The notes beneath the pieces are model-generated. The model was not told where the DNA came from. It saw nothing but the letters and a program-made list of their open reading frames with translations, and searched no databases. Positions 1-10,559 of a stretch of 58,173 bases of DNA are shown here, one piece after another. How positions within the stretch are numbered: the stretch's first letter is position 1; each line of letters starts with the position of its first letter. Origin of the DNA: Rhodospirillaceae bacterium (GTDB lineage Bacteria; Pseudomonadota; Alphaproteobacteria; CACIAM-22H2); NCBI GenBank assembly GCA_022843945.1, contig JALHMR010000030.1:1-58173 (forward strand), in the 5' to 3' direction. A program made the translations under genes and the position numbers.

Positions 1-2
1 TT

Positions 3-1832
3 GCCGGCGGCGATGTTCCTGGCGTCCTCGGCGCGCACGCGGCGCTGCCTGGCCAGCATGCACTCGCCTTCGGCGATGATGACCTTGAGGCCCTTCTCGG
101 CCGTGGTCAGCGCCTCCTCGAGCACCTTGACGACGCTGGCGACGTTGTAGTTCTGGACCTTCTTGATCCATTTCACGCCGACGCCGCGGATGGCGGATTC
201 GATGTTCTGGTCCTGCGCCTTCATGCCGTCGCGCTGCTGCATCGACGAAGGCAGGAACTGCCAGCCGGTCGCCGAGGTGTAGCCGTTCTTCATCACGATC
301 AGCACGCCGTCGGCGTTGTTGAACGTTCCCGAGGCGACGCCGTTGGTCAGACCGTTATGCCAGAACCCGCCATCGCCCATGATCGAGATGACGCGCTTTT
401 CGAAATTGGGGCCGATACCGGTCGAGCTCGACAGGCCCATGCCGTAGCCCATGCAGGTATTGCCGAGGTTGAACGGCTGGTAGGCGGAGAAGCTGTGGCA
501 GCCGATATCGGCGGCGATGTGGTGCTTGCCGAGCTCGCGCTCGACCAGGGTGAGGGCGCTGAACACCGGGCGTTCCGGGCAGCCGGTGCAGAAGGTCGGG
601 GTGCGCGGCGGCACGGCGCCACCGAGAGAGTCGGCCGCTTGCGTCTTTTGCTCGGTCACGGCCTTGACCTGGGCGGTGGCCGAGCCGCGCGCCGCATCGA
701 TGGCCGGCAAACCGACCTTGTCGAAGAACGCCGCCAGGCCCTTGAGCATCACCTCGGAGGTGTACTCGCCGCCCATCGGGAAGACGTCCTTGCCGAACAG
801 CTTCGTGTTGATGTCGGCGCGGCGCAGGATGGTGTTGATCGCCTGCTCGATGAATTCGGGCTGGCCTTCCTCGCAGATCAGGACCGCCTTCTTGCCGGCG
901 CAGAAGGCGGTGATCTCGTCCGGGATCTGCGGGTAGGTGACGTTCATCACGTAGAGCGGGATACGCGACTTGCCGAAGGTATCGGCGAGACCGACGCGGT
1001 GCAGCACGCGCATCAGCGTGTTGTAGACGCCGCCCTGCAGCATGATGCCGACATCGGCGATGTCGCCGGGGAACTGCTCGTTGAGCTTGCGCTCGGCGAT
1101 GAAACGCAGCGCCGCCGGCATGCGCTTCTCGATCTTGATGCGCTCCTGGGCGATCGTGTAAGGCGGCTGGCAGAGGCGCATGATGTCGAAATCGGGCGTC
1201 TGCAGCTTGCTATTGCGCGAGATGGCGCCCTGGCGGTTGTTCTTGGCGGCGAAGCGGCCGTAGACATGGCAGGTGCGGATGCGCAGCTGCAGCATCACCG
1301 GCGTGTTCGATGCCTCGGACAGCTCGAAGCCCTTCTCCACCATGTCGACGATGCTGGTCAGGTTAGGGCGCGGGTCGAGCAGCCACATCTGCGACTTCAT
1401 GGCGAAGGCGTGGGTGCGTTCCTGGATGATGCTGGCACCTTCGCCGTAGTCTTCGCCGACCACCATCAGGGCGCCACCGATAACGCCGGCGGAGGCGAGG
1501 TTGGCGAGCGCATCGGAGGCGACGTTGGTGCCGACCGTGGATTTCCAGGCGACCGCGCCGCGGATCGGGTAGTTGATCGAGGCAGCGAGAATGGCGGCAG
1601 CGGCGGCCTCGCTGGTCGGGGTCTCGAGATGGATGCCGAGCTCGTCGAGCATCGGCTTGGCGTCGACCAGCACGTCGATCAGGTGGGAGATCGGCGAGCC
1701 CTGGTAGCCGCCGACATAGCTGACACCGGATTGCAGCAGGGCCTTGGTGACGGCGAGGATGCCCTCGCCGTGGAAGGTGTCGCCTTCGCCCAGGCGCAGC
1801 AACTCGACTTCCTGTTTGAACGACCGTTCCAT
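3..1832 (-). CDS. Indolepyruvate:ferredoxin oxidoreductase alpha-type protein (partial, 3' end beyond window)
   Basis: About 610 codons are open from the start to the left edge, so the C-terminus is missing. The protein begins MERSFKQEVELLRLGEGD and soon shows SGVSYVGGYQGSPISHL, typical of the pyrimidine-binding N-terminal domain of IorA-type thiamine-diphosphate 2-oxoacid:ferredoxin oxidoreductases. These oxidise aryl-pyruvates or related 2-oxoacids to acyl-CoA and pass electrons to ferredoxin. The last visible residues read RQRRVRAEDARNIAAG. The ATG at 1832 is preceded by GGGAGG at good spacing. Whether the beta subunit is separate or fused lies outside the window, and the true 2-oxoacid substrate cannot be told from sequence. 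A long reading frame on the opposite strand is its shadow. Confidence 0.82.
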   Translation of the reverse strand, partial: MERSFKQEVELLRLGEGDTFHGEGILAVTKALLQSGVSYVGGYQGSPISHLIDVLVDAKPMLDELGIHLETPTSEAAAAAILAASINYPIRGAVAWKSTVGTNVASDALANLASAGVIGGALMVVGEDYGEGASIIQERTHAFAMKSQMWLLDPRPNLTSIVDMVEKGFELSEASNTPVMLQLRIRTCHVYGRFAAKNNRQGAISRNSKLQTPDFDIMRLCQPPYTIAQERIKIEKRMPAALRFIAERKLNEQFPGDIADVGIMLQGGVYNTLMRVLHRVGLADTFGKSRIPLYVMNVTYPQIPDEITAFCAGKKAVLICEEGQPEFIEQAINTILRRADINTKLFGKDVFPMGGEYTSEVMLKGLAAFFDKVGLPAIDAARGSATAQVKAVTEQKTQAADSLGGAVPPRTPTFCTGCPERPVFSALTLVERELGKHHIAADIGCHSFSAYQPFNLGNTCMGYGMGLSSSTGIGPNFEKRVISIMGDGGFWHNGLTNGVASGTFNNADGVLIVMKNGYTSATGWQFLPSSMQQRDGMKAQDQNIESAIRGVGVKWIKKVQNYNVASVVKVLEEALTTAEKGLKVIIAEGECMLARQRRVRAEDARNIAAG

Positions 1833-1885
1833 CGCGCCTCCCAACGCCAGTCCACCCCGCTCAAGGCCGACTGTCGACTCGTTCT

Positions 1886-1914
1886 AAGGTAGGCTTACAA
1901 GCGAGCGCGGTCAA
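1886..1914 (-). promoter_or_regulatory. Candidate sigma-70 promoter for the 2-oxoacid oxidoreductase gene
   Basis: On the minus strand, TTGACC (1914-1909), a 17-base spacer and TACCTT (1891-1886) lie about 55 bases ahead of the start codon. The -35 box matches five of six consensus bases; the -10 box is weak (three of six). This is a pattern match only. Confidence 0.3.
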
Positions 1915-1991
1915 ATAGTTGGGCTATCAAACATCTGACTCTCATCCGCGGTTGCGCCATACTCTGGTCCGTAAGTTGCGTGGAGGTTTTC

Positions 1992-2711
1992 GTGTCTCAG
2001 GTTCCTGACGTCAAAGCCCTGGTTTTCGATGTTTTCGGCACGGTCGTGGACTGGCGCAACAGCGTGGCGCGCCAGGCAGCCGAGCTGGCCAAGGCCAAGG
2101 GCGTCACCCTCGATCCCATCGCCTTCGCTGATGCCTGGCGCGGCCGCTATCAGCCGCAGATGGAGACCGTGCGCTCCGGCAAGCGGCCGTGGACCATTCT
2201 CGACGTCCTGCATCGGGAGAGCCTGGCCGCGCTGCTGCCGGAATTCGGGCTGGAGGGGAAGCTGTCGGAGGGGGAGATCGACGCGTTCAACCGCGCCTGG
2301 TGGCGGCTCGATCCCTGGGCCGATGTGGTGTCCGGCCTGACGCGCCTCAAACGCAAGTTCATCATCGGGCCGCAATCGAACGGTAACATCGCCCTCATGG
2401 TTAACCTGGCGAAGCACGCCGGGCTGCCCTGGGATGTCATCCTCGGGGCCGAAGTCGTGCGCAATTACAAGCCCGTGCCGCAGAGCTACACGGATGCCGC
2501 GCGCATCCTGGCCTTGCCGCCGGGCCAGGTGATGATGGTCGCGGCGCATAACAACGATCTTGCCGCGGCCCAGAAACAGGGCCTGAGCACCGCCTTCGTG
2601 GCGCGGCCGACCGAGAAGGGTCCGGAGCAGAAAACCGATCTGACCGCGACCGGAAATTGGGATATCGTGGCGCGTGATTTCAACGAACTCGCGGATCGGC
2701 TAGGGGTCTGA
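1992..2711 (+). CDS. Haloacid dehalogenase type II (HAD superfamily)
   Basis: A 239-residue HAD hydrolase. Motif I is FDVFGTVVDW near the N-terminus, with the nucleophilic Asp. Motif II is PQSNGN, the conserved Lys sits in NYKPVPQSY, and the last motif is AAHNNDLAAA. This combination is that of L-2-haloacid dehalogenases, which replace a halogen with a hydroxyl through an aspartyl ester. The real substrate may differ, since many family members are annotated only by similarity. I chose the GTG at 1992 because TGGAGG (1981-1986) precedes it at five bases; an in-frame GTG at 1980 lacks this. A second HAD-II protein lies at 31399-32106. Confidence 0.85.
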   Translation: MSQVPDVKALVFDVFGTVVDWRNSVARQAAELAKAKGVTLDPIAFADAWRGRYQPQMETVRSGKRPWTILDVLHRESLAALLPEFGLEGKLSEGEIDAFNRAWWRLDPWADVVSGLTRLKRKFIIGPQSNGNIALMVNLAKHAGLPWDVILGAEVVRNYKPVPQSYTDAARILALPPGQVMMVAAHNNDLAAAQKQGLSTAFVARPTEKGPEQKTDLTATGNWDIVARDFNELADRLGV

Positions 2712-2732
2712 GGGGTCAAAAGGGGGCAAGGA

Positions 2733-2933
2733 ATGGCTAATCCGCGGGAAGAGGCAATTCGTGTAGCCAATACAACGGCGCTGGCGAAGGTCGTCAAGCG
2801 CATGCGCTACGACCAGCGCCAGATCGTTCAGGTCCTGCGCTGCAGCCCGGACAAGGCCCAGGCGATCCTGAGCGGCAGCGTCGATGAGTTCAGCAACGAA
2901 GAGATCAAGAAGTTCATCGATATCCTCGGCTAG
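2733..2933 (+). CDS. Small HTH-like protein (66 aa)
   Basis: A 66-residue basic protein with a GGGGGCAAGGA ribosome binding site just ahead of the ATG. The middle (residues about 25-60) looks like a short helix-turn-helix: a helix around YDQRQIVQVLRCSPDKAQAI, then SGSVDEFSNEEIKKFIDIL, which resembles the end of small Xre/HigA-type domains. There is no toxin partner beside it. It sits between a HAD hydrolase and eno on the same strand. A DNA-binding role is an inference from helix pattern alone. Confidence 0.6.
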   Translation: MANPREEAIRVANTTALAKVVKRMRYDQRQIVQVLRCSPDKAQAILSGSVDEFSNEEIKKFIDILG

Positions 2934-3001
2934 CGCGCTCGGGATACGCGCGGCCGGACGCGCCGGCCTTCGCTGCGTCGACGAGCGGGGCCGTAGGGTT
3001 T

Positions 3002-4540
<1,539 letters not shown>

Positions 4541-4569
4541 GGCGGGATCTGGTACTGAGGAGTTGAGCG

Positions 4570-6003
4570 ATGGAATACGGCAAGCTGCAGCTTTACATCG
4601 ATGGACAGTGGCTCGACGGCGGCAAGGACGGCGAGGACGTGATCAACCCCGCGACGGGCAAGGCGCTCGGCCGCCTGCCGCATGCCACGACCGCCGACCT
4701 TGATCGCGCGCTCGAGGCGGCCAAGAAGGGCTTTGCCGTGTGGCGCAAGGTCTCGCCCTACGAGCGCTCCAAGATCATGCGCAAGGCGGCCGATCTGCTG
4801 CGCGAGCGGCGCGACGCCATCGCCACGGAGATGTCGATGGACCAGGGCAAGGTCCTGGCTGAATCCAAGATCGAGATCGGCCTGGCGCCCGACCATATCG
4901 ACTGGTACGCCGAGGAAGGCCGCCGCACCTACGGCCGCGTCATCCCGGGCCGCGCCGAGGGCGTGATGCAGTTCGCGGCGCGCGAGCCGGTCGGCCCGGT
5001 CGCCGCCTTCACGCCGTGGAACTTCCCGATGAACCAGGCGGTGCGCAAGGTGGCGGCGTCGCTCGCTGCCGGCTGTTCGATCATCCTCAAGGGCCCGGAA
5101 GAGACGCCGTCGGCCTGCGTCGCGCTGGTGCGCGCCTTCCACGACGCCGGTCTGCCGGCGGGCGTGCTCAACCTGGTCTTCGGCGTTCCAGCCAAGGTCT
5201 CGGAGCACCTGATCCCGTCGCCGATCATCCGCAAGATCTCGTTCACCGGCTCGGTGCCGGTCGGCAAGCACCTGGCGGCGATGGCCGGCAAGTATATGAA
5301 GCGCGCCACCATGGAGCTCGGCGGGCATTCGCCGGTCGTCATCTTCGACGACGTCGATCCGGCCAAGGTCGCCTCGATCATCGGGCCGTTCAAGTATCGC
5401 AACGCCGGCCAGGTCTGCATCTCGCCGACGCGCTTCTTCGTGCACGAGGCGGTGCACGACAAGTTCGTCGCCAACTTCACCGAGTACACCAAGGGGCTGA
5501 AGGTGGGAGAGGGGCTCGACCCCGCCAGCAAGATGGGGCCGATGGCCAACCCGCGGCGCATCGATGCCATGGAGACCTTCGTCGCCGACGCGGCGCAGAA
5601 GGGCGCCAAGGTGCAGACCGGCGGCAAGCGCATCGGCAACCAGGGCTACTTCTTCGAGCCGACCATCCTGACCGACGTGCCCGACGAGGCGCGCGCCATG
5701 AACGAGGAGCCGTTCGGCCCGCTGGCCCTGGTCCAGCGCTTCAGCACCTTCGACGACGTCGTCAGCCGGGCCAACCGGCTGCCCTTCGGCCTCGCCGCCT
5801 ATGCCTTCACCCGCTCGGCCAAGACGGCGGCGGCGATCGGCGAGGCGATCGAGACCGGCATGATCACCATCAACCACCTGGGCCTAGCGCTGCCCGAGGT
5901 GCCGTTCGGCGGGGTCAAGGACAGCGGCTACGGCCACGAGGGCGGCATCGAGGGCCTCGACGCCTACCTGACGACCAAGTTCATCACCCAGGTTGGGGCT
6001 TGA
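4570..6003 (+). CDS. NAD(P)-dependent aldehyde dehydrogenase, succinate-semialdehyde dehydrogenase-like
   Basis: A 477-residue member of the ALDH superfamily, oxidising an aldehyde to its carboxylic acid with NAD(P). Key residues are in place: Asn151 in PWNFP, Lys174 in ILKGPEETP, Glu249 in MELGGHSP and catalytic Cys283 in NAGQVCISPTRFF. The KGPEETP form, rather than KPAEETP, groups it with GabD/AldA-like enzymes. The start follows GAGGAGTTGAGCG. It lies between eno and ftsB. The substrate cannot be fixed from sequence: succinate semialdehyde, glycolaldehyde or lactaldehyde are all possible. Confidence 0.9.
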   Translation: MEYGKLQLYIDGQWLDGGKDGEDVINPATGKALGRLPHATTADLDRALEAAKKGFAVWRKVSPYERSKIMRKAADLLRERRDAIATEMSMDQGKVLAESKIEIGLAPDHIDWYAEEGRRTYGRVIPGRAEGVMQFAAREPVGPVAAFTPWNFPMNQAVRKVAASLAAGCSIILKGPEETPSACVALVRAFHDAGLPAGVLNLVFGVPAKVSEHLIPSPIIRKISFTGSVPVGKHLAAMAGKYMKRATMELGGHSPVVIFDDVDPAKVASIIGPFKYRNAGQVCISPTRFFVHEAVHDKFVANFTEYTKGLKVGEGLDPASKMGPMANPRRIDAMETFVADAAQKGAKVQTGGKRIGNQGYFFEPTILTDVPDEARAMNEEPFGPLALVQRFSTFDDVVSRANRLPFGLAAYAFTRSAKTAAAIGEAIETGMITINHLGLALPEVPFGGVKDSGYGHEGGIEGLDAYLTTKFITQVGA

Positions 6004-6142
6004 TTCAGCCTGTTCTCAATGGGTTAGGGTGGCGACTCCCAGCGCCGCCCGAAACTTTTCTGTGAATCATTTGAATCGCTTGAGGTCTCTACCTCGACTC
6101 GATGGTTGACGGCCCGAGTCGCGATGTGATTCGCTGCCTGCA

Positions 6143-6463
6143 ATGGCAGTTTGGCGTGAAATCAAACGGCGCGCGCGTGACGTCGTCGGCCCGGTCCTGG
6201 GCTTCTGCATCGTCGGCTACTTCGCCTACCACTCGGTCGAAGGCGACCGCGGGCTGACCGCGTTCGTGCGGCTGAGCGAGCGCATCGCCGAGGCGCAGGG
6301 GCAGCTCGGCGAGCTGCGCGGCGAGCGCCTGGCCATGGAGCGCCGGGTCAAGCACCTGCGCGCCGACAGCCTCGATGCCGACCTGCTCGAGGAGCGCGCC
6401 CGCATCATCCTCAACTACGGCCGCGGCGACGAGATCGTGATCTTCGAGAAAGAGCCGCGCTAA
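6143..6463 (+). CDS. ftsB: FtsB/DivIC-family septum formation initiator
   Basis: A 106-residue bitopic protein: short basic N-terminus, one membrane span at about residues 14-30 (VVGPVLGFCIVGYFAYHS), then a coiled coil (RLSERIAEAQGQLGELRGE) and an end RARIILNYGRGDEIVIFEK that is typical of the family. FtsB works with FtsL and FtsQ at the division site. In alphaproteobacteria this gene commonly sits between eno and pdhA, as it broadly does here. A six-base inverted repeat (GACTCG 6096-6101, CGAGTC 6115-6120) lies just upstream with no known meaning. Confidence 0.88.
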   Translation: MAVWREIKRRARDVVGPVLGFCIVGYFAYHSVEGDRGLTAFVRLSERIAEAQGQLGELRGERLAMERRVKHLRADSLDADLLEERARIILNYGRGDEIVIFEKEPR

Positions 6464-6500
6464 AGCGCGGCGGTTCGAGAAAGAGCCGCGCTAGGCCGTC

Positions 6501-7286
6501 TCAGTACGTCCCCGGATAGGCGCCGCCGTCGATCAGCAGGTTCTGGCCGGTGATGTAGGCCGCCTGCTGGCTGCACACGAACGCGCAGAACTCGCCGAAC
6601 TCGTTGGGCTCGCCTGGCCGCCCGGCCGGGATGTGCTTCATGCGCGCCTCGAACAGCTCCTGCGCCGGCTTGCCGCTCTTCTTCGCCTGGCCGGCGAGCA
6701 CGCCGCGGAAGCGGTCGGTGTCGAAGGCGCCGGGCAGCACGTTGTTGACCGTCACGTTGCTGTTGGCGAAGCCGGGGGCGCGGGCGAGGCCGGCGACGAA
6801 GCCGGTCAGGCCGCTGCGCGCGCCATTCGACAGGCCGAGCACGTCGATTGGCGCCTTCACCGCGCTCGAGGTGATGTTGACGATGCGCCCGAACTTGCGG
6901 GCGACCATGCCGTCGATCACCGCCTTGATCAGCAGGATGGGGGTCAGCATGTTGCTCTCGACGGCGCCGATCCACTGCTCGCGGCCCCAGTCGTGAAAGT
7001 CGCCCGGCGGCGGGCCGCCGGCGTTGTTGATCAGGATGTCGGGGGCCGGGCAGGCCTTGAGCAGGGCCTCGCGTCCGGCGTCCGTGGTGACGTCGCCGGC
7101 GATCGCCGTGACCTTGACTCCCGTGCTCTTGCGGATCTCCTCGGCGGTCGCCTCGAGCGTTTCCTTGGTGCGGGCGTTGATCACCAGGGTGACGCCGTTA
7201 CGCGCCAGCGACACCGCGCAGGCCTTGCCGAGGCCCTTCGAGGCGGCGCAAACGATTGCAGTCTTGCCGGCGATGCCGAGATCCAT
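6501..7286 (-). CDS. SDR-family protein, beta-ketoacyl-ACP-reductase-like with degenerate active site
   Basis: A 261-residue Rossmann-fold protein. The cofactor glycines appear as CAASKGLGKA rather than TGxxxGxG, and NNAG is present as ILINNAGG. After the conserved serine strand (IVNITSSAV), the place of the catalytic YxxxK reads GLSNGARSGL, so Tyr and Lys are replaced by Ser and Arg. This is a known divergent SDR subgroup (BKR-like) without a perfect catalytic tetrad; whether it still acts as an oxidoreductase is open. The start at 7286 has GGGAG upstream. It is transcribed away from the TAXI transporter genes. Confidence 0.85.
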   Translation of the reverse strand: MDLGIAGKTAIVCAASKGLGKACAVSLARNGVTLVINARTKETLEATAEEIRKSTGVKVTAIAGDVTTDAGREALLKACPAPDILINNAGGPPPGDFHDWGREQWIGAVESNMLTPILLIKAVIDGMVARKFGRIVNITSSAVKAPIDVLGLSNGARSGLTGFVAGLARAPGFANSNVTVNNVLPGAFDTDRFRGVLAGQAKKSGKPAQELFEARMKHIPAGRPGEPNEFGEFCAFVCSQQAAYITGQNLLIDGGAYPGTY

Positions 7287-7475
7287 GCTCTACTCCCGAA
7301 GATATGTAAGCCGCTGAAAGAGGGGCGATCTTAGGAACCAGAGCCGCGCCGCACAAGGGCGGCTGGCGGCACGCTTCGCGTAGACAAGCCCTGCCTCGCT
7401 GGGTAGGGTTAGTCTCAAGCGTCGATCCCGTGAAACGGGGCGAGCTTTTCCGTCACCGGGAGGAGGATACCCACG

Positions 7476-8456
7476 ATGAAATACACCATCGCGAAACTGG
7501 CCGCTGTGGCCGTCATCGGCCTGCTGGCCACGGCGCCGGCCCAGGCGCAACCGGCCAACTGGCCGAAATCAATGACCATGGGCACGGCCTCGATCGGCGG
7601 CGTCTTCGCCGTCTACGGCCAAGTGTGGGCCAATATCGCGGCCGACGCGATCAAGGTGCCGATCAGCACCCGCCAGACCGATGGCCCCAACCACAACGTC
7701 ATCCTGGTGAACGGCAAGCAGGTCGAGCTCGGCATGACCACGATGGGCATCGCGCTGCAGGCCTGGAACGGGCAGGGCGCCTGGACCCAGGGGCGCAAGT
7801 TCAACGAGATCCGGGCCATCTTCCCGATGTACGACACGATGTTCCACTTCGTGGCGCTGCAGAAGAGCGGCATCAAGACGGTGGCGCAGCTCGCCGGCAA
7901 GAATGTCGGCGTCGGGCCGCGTGCCGGTACGCCGGGAACCTACATCCCGCAGATGATGGAGGCGCTGGGCATCAAGGTGAACGCTATCCGCAACGGCGGC
8001 GGCAGCGACATGACCTCGCAGCTCGGTGACGGCCTGATCGACACCTTCGGCTTTGCCGCAGGGCTGCCGTTCCCGGCCTTCTCCGAGGCCGAGGCATCGA
8101 ATGCGGTCACCTTCTTCACCTTCTCGCCGCAGGAGGTCGCGACGCTGAAGCAGAAGATGCCGGAGCTGTCGGACGCGACGATTCCGAAGGGCACCTACAA
8201 GACCCTGACCGAGGATCAGAAGACGCTCGGCGTCTACAACTTCGCCATCGCCCACAAGGACCTGCCGGCCGACATGGTCTACGCCATCGTCAAGTCGGTG
8301 ATGGAGAACAATCCGCGCATGGTCCAGGGCCACGCGGCCGCCAAGGAGACGCTGCCCGCGAATGTCAGTAAGAACACCTTCCTGCCGTTCCACCCTGGTG
8401 CGGTGAAGTACTTCGAGGAGAAGGGCTTCAAGATCGACCCGAAGCTCAAGGGCTGA
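7476..8456 (+). CDS. TAXI-family TRAP transporter solute-binding protein
   Basis: A 326-residue exported binding protein. The first 25 residues form a signal peptide with a cleavage site after AQA. The mature part begins with MTMGTASIGGVFAVYGQVWA, the glycine-rich start typical of TAXI proteins, and has GKNVGVGPRAGTPGTY and RNGGGSDMTSQLGDG later on. Such proteins catch small organic acids or amino acids in the periplasm for the fused permease encoded next. GGGAGGAGGAT gives a strong ribosome binding site. The ligand is unknown. Confidence 0.93.
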   Translation: MKYTIAKLAAVAVIGLLATAPAQAQPANWPKSMTMGTASIGGVFAVYGQVWANIAADAIKVPISTRQTDGPNHNVILVNGKQVELGMTTMGIALQAWNGQGAWTQGRKFNEIRAIFPMYDTMFHFVALQKSGIKTVAQLAGKNVGVGPRAGTPGTYIPQMMEALGIKVNAIRNGGGSDMTSQLGDGLIDTFGFAAGLPFPAFSEAEASNAVTFFTFSPQEVATLKQKMPELSDATIPKGTYKTLTEDQKTLGVYNFAIAHKDLPADMVYAIVKSVMENNPRMVQGHAAAKETLPANVSKNTFLPFHPGAVKYFEEKGFKIDPKLKG

Positions 8457-8495
8457 CACGAGCGGCCGGCGCGGACCGGCCGAAACAACGAGACT

Positions 8496-8530
8496 GCGCG
8501 CCGCGACGGAGGGAAACCGTCGCGGCGCGC
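8496..8530 (+). promoter_or_regulatory. Strong intercistronic hairpin
   Basis: GCGCGCCGCGACGG (8496-8509), a seven-base loop, and the exact complement (8517-8530) form a perfect 14-pair stem between the binding-protein and permease genes. No T-tract follows, so it is not a classical terminator. Hairpins here often protect the upstream mRNA, which gives more binding protein than permease. Confidence 0.75.
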
Positions 8531-8568
8531 TGCATATAAGGGGCCGAAACTGGCCGCAGGGGAGTGCG

Positions 8569-10527
8569 ATGGGTGACGTAAAACAGGCTGCTGCTGTGGC
8601 CGCTCCGGCCGAGCCGCTGGCCGCCGACGCCGTCGACAAGGCGATGGAGGTTGAATTCGGGGGACGGACGCGCGCGCTCACCGGTTTCATGGGCCAGTTC
8701 GTGTACTGGCTTGGCGCCGCCTACATCCTCTTCCATCTCGTGGTCTTGAACATCCACCCCATCGATCCCTGGGTGTTCCGCACGATCCACCTGTGCATCG
8801 GCTCGGTCATCGGCTTCGCGATGTATGCCGCGCGGCGCGGTGACTCTCTCGACACGATCCCTTGGTACGACCTGCTGATGATGGCGGCGAGCGTCGGCAT
8901 CATGTTCTATATCGCCGTCAATCTCGACGACCTGCTGTTCCGCGCCGGCGTCCTGCCGACGCAGTGGGATCTGGTCGTCGGGCTGGCAGGCACGTTCCTG
9001 GTGCTGGAGCTGACCCGCCGCTCGGCCGGCGCCGCGCTGCCGATCCTGTCGTTGATCTTCATCGCCTATTCTTTCGTCGGCCCCTGGATGCCCGGCGTGC
9101 TGCGCCATAGCGGCATCACCGCCGACGTCTTCTTCAGCTATATCTATTCGATGCAGGGCATCCACGGCATCACCCTGGACGTCTCCTCGACCTACATCAT
9201 CCTGTTCATCGCCTTCGCCTGCTTCCTGCAGACCTCGAAGGCGGGCGATTTCTTCAACGACCTGGCGATCGCGCTGGTCGGCTGGGCCCGCGGCGGCCCG
9301 GCCAAGGTGGCCGTCGTCTCCGGCATCCTGTTCGGCACGATCAGCGGCAGCGCCGTGGGCAACGTCGTCGCCTCGGGCATGATCACCATCCCGATGATGC
9401 GGCGCGTCGGCTACGACCGGCAGACCGCCGCGGCGATCGAGGCGACATCGTCCACCGGCGGCCAGATCACCCCGCCGATCATGGGGGCGGGCGCCTTCAT
9501 CATGGCCGAGATCCTCGGCATCCCCTACACCGACATCGCCGTCGCGGCGATCATCCCGACCTTGCTGTTCTATATCGCCTGCTACGTCCACTGCGACCTG
9601 CACGCGCGCAAGAACAACCTGCACGGCATCCCGCGCAACGAGCTGCCGTCGCTCGGCTCGGTCTTCCGCCGCTGGTACCTGCTCGTGCCCCTGGTCATGC
9701 TCATCGTCATGCTGCTGATGGGCTACTCGGTGTTCCGCGCCGGCTCCGTCGGCATCATTGCCGCGATCATCGCCAGCTGGCTGTCGGGCCGCGAGCACGC
9801 CATGGGGCCGAAGGCCATCGTCGATACCCTGGCGATGTCGGCCCGGGAGGCCGTGCAGCTCGTGGCGATCTGCGCCTGCGCCGGCATCATCGTCGGCGTC
9901 ATCGCGCTCACCGGGCTGGGCGGTCGCTTCTCCAACCTGGTCCTGGGCATTGCCGGTGAGAGCAAGTTCCTGGCGCTGATCTTCGCCATGCTGATCGCGC
10001 TCATCCTGGGCATGGGCATGCCCACGACGGCGGCCTACGCCGTGGCGGCCTCGGTCGTGGCGCCCGGCCTGGCGCAGATGGGCGTCGAGCCGCTGACCGC
10101 GCACCTGTTCATCTTCTATTACGCGGTCATCTCGGCGATTACGCCGCCCGTGGCGCTCGCCTCCTTCGCGGCCGCGGGCATGTGCAACGCTGACCCGTGG
10201 AAGACATCCTTCATCGCGCTGAAACTGGGCCTCGCGACCTTCATCGTGCCGTTCATGTTCTTCTTCGGCCCGGAGCTGCTGATGCGCGGCGACGGTCTCT
10301 ACATCGCGGAGGTCTTCGCGACCGCCTCGCTGGGCGTGTTCGTCCTCGCCTCATCGACCGAGGGCTGGTACGCGGGCGGCGCCATCGGCTGGCCGGCGCG
10401 GGCGATCCTGTTCGTCTCGGCGCTGCTGCTGATGATCCCGGGGCTGATCACCGATGCCTTGGGTCTCGCCGGGGCCGTCCTGACTTATGCCTACCTGCAC
10501 TTCAACCGCCGCCGCGCTGCAGCATGA
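8569..10527 (+). CDS. TRAP transporter fused permease (DctQM type, TAXI system)
   Basis: A 652-residue multi-span membrane protein in which the small (4-span, DctQ-like) and large (12-span, DctM-like) TRAP subunits are fused, as is usual for TAXI systems. After a hydrophilic N-terminus, the Q-like part covers about residues 40-190. The M-like part contains SGSAVGNVVASGMITIPMM, ATSSTGGQITPPIMGAGAF and LGMGMPTTAAYAVAAS, family signatures of the ion-coupled transport core. It pairs with the binding protein upstream and imports its ligand with sodium or protons. Confidence 0.93.
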   Translation: MGDVKQAAAVAAPAEPLAADAVDKAMEVEFGGRTRALTGFMGQFVYWLGAAYILFHLVVLNIHPIDPWVFRTIHLCIGSVIGFAMYAARRGDSLDTIPWYDLLMMAASVGIMFYIAVNLDDLLFRAGVLPTQWDLVVGLAGTFLVLELTRRSAGAALPILSLIFIAYSFVGPWMPGVLRHSGITADVFFSYIYSMQGIHGITLDVSSTYIILFIAFACFLQTSKAGDFFNDLAIALVGWARGGPAKVAVVSGILFGTISGSAVGNVVASGMITIPMMRRVGYDRQTAAAIEATSSTGGQITPPIMGAGAFIMAEILGIPYTDIAVAAIIPTLLFYIACYVHCDLHARKNNLHGIPRNELPSLGSVFRRWYLLVPLVMLIVMLLMGYSVFRAGSVGIIAAIIASWLSGREHAMGPKAIVDTLAMSAREAVQLVAICACAGIIVGVIALTGLGGRFSNLVLGIAGESKFLALIFAMLIALILGMGMPTTAAYAVAASVVAPGLAQMGVEPLTAHLFIFYYAVISAITPPVALASFAAAGMCNADPWKTSFIALKLGLATFIVPFMFFFGPELLMRGDGLYIAEVFATASLGVFVLASSTEGWYAGGAIGWPARAILFVSALLLMIPGLITDALGLAGAVLTYAYLHFNRRRAAA

Positions 10528-10559
10528 AAAGTTGCGGTACCGCCGGGCGAAAATGGTTT

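Noticed and set aside
357-1892. Plus-strand open frame of 511 codons opposite the 2-oxoacid oxidoreductase
   Set aside because: Shadow of the minus-strand gene, which has IorA motifs and a ribosome binding site; the partial gene runs off the window.
6460-6975. Minus-strand frame inside the SDR gene
   Set aside because: Other phase of the SDR coding sequence; the SDR frame carries the fold motifs.
8446-10104. Minus-strand open frame opposite the TRAP permease
   Set aside because: Low-complexity Asp/His/Arg-rich translation with no motifs; the plus-strand permease has clear spans and signatures.
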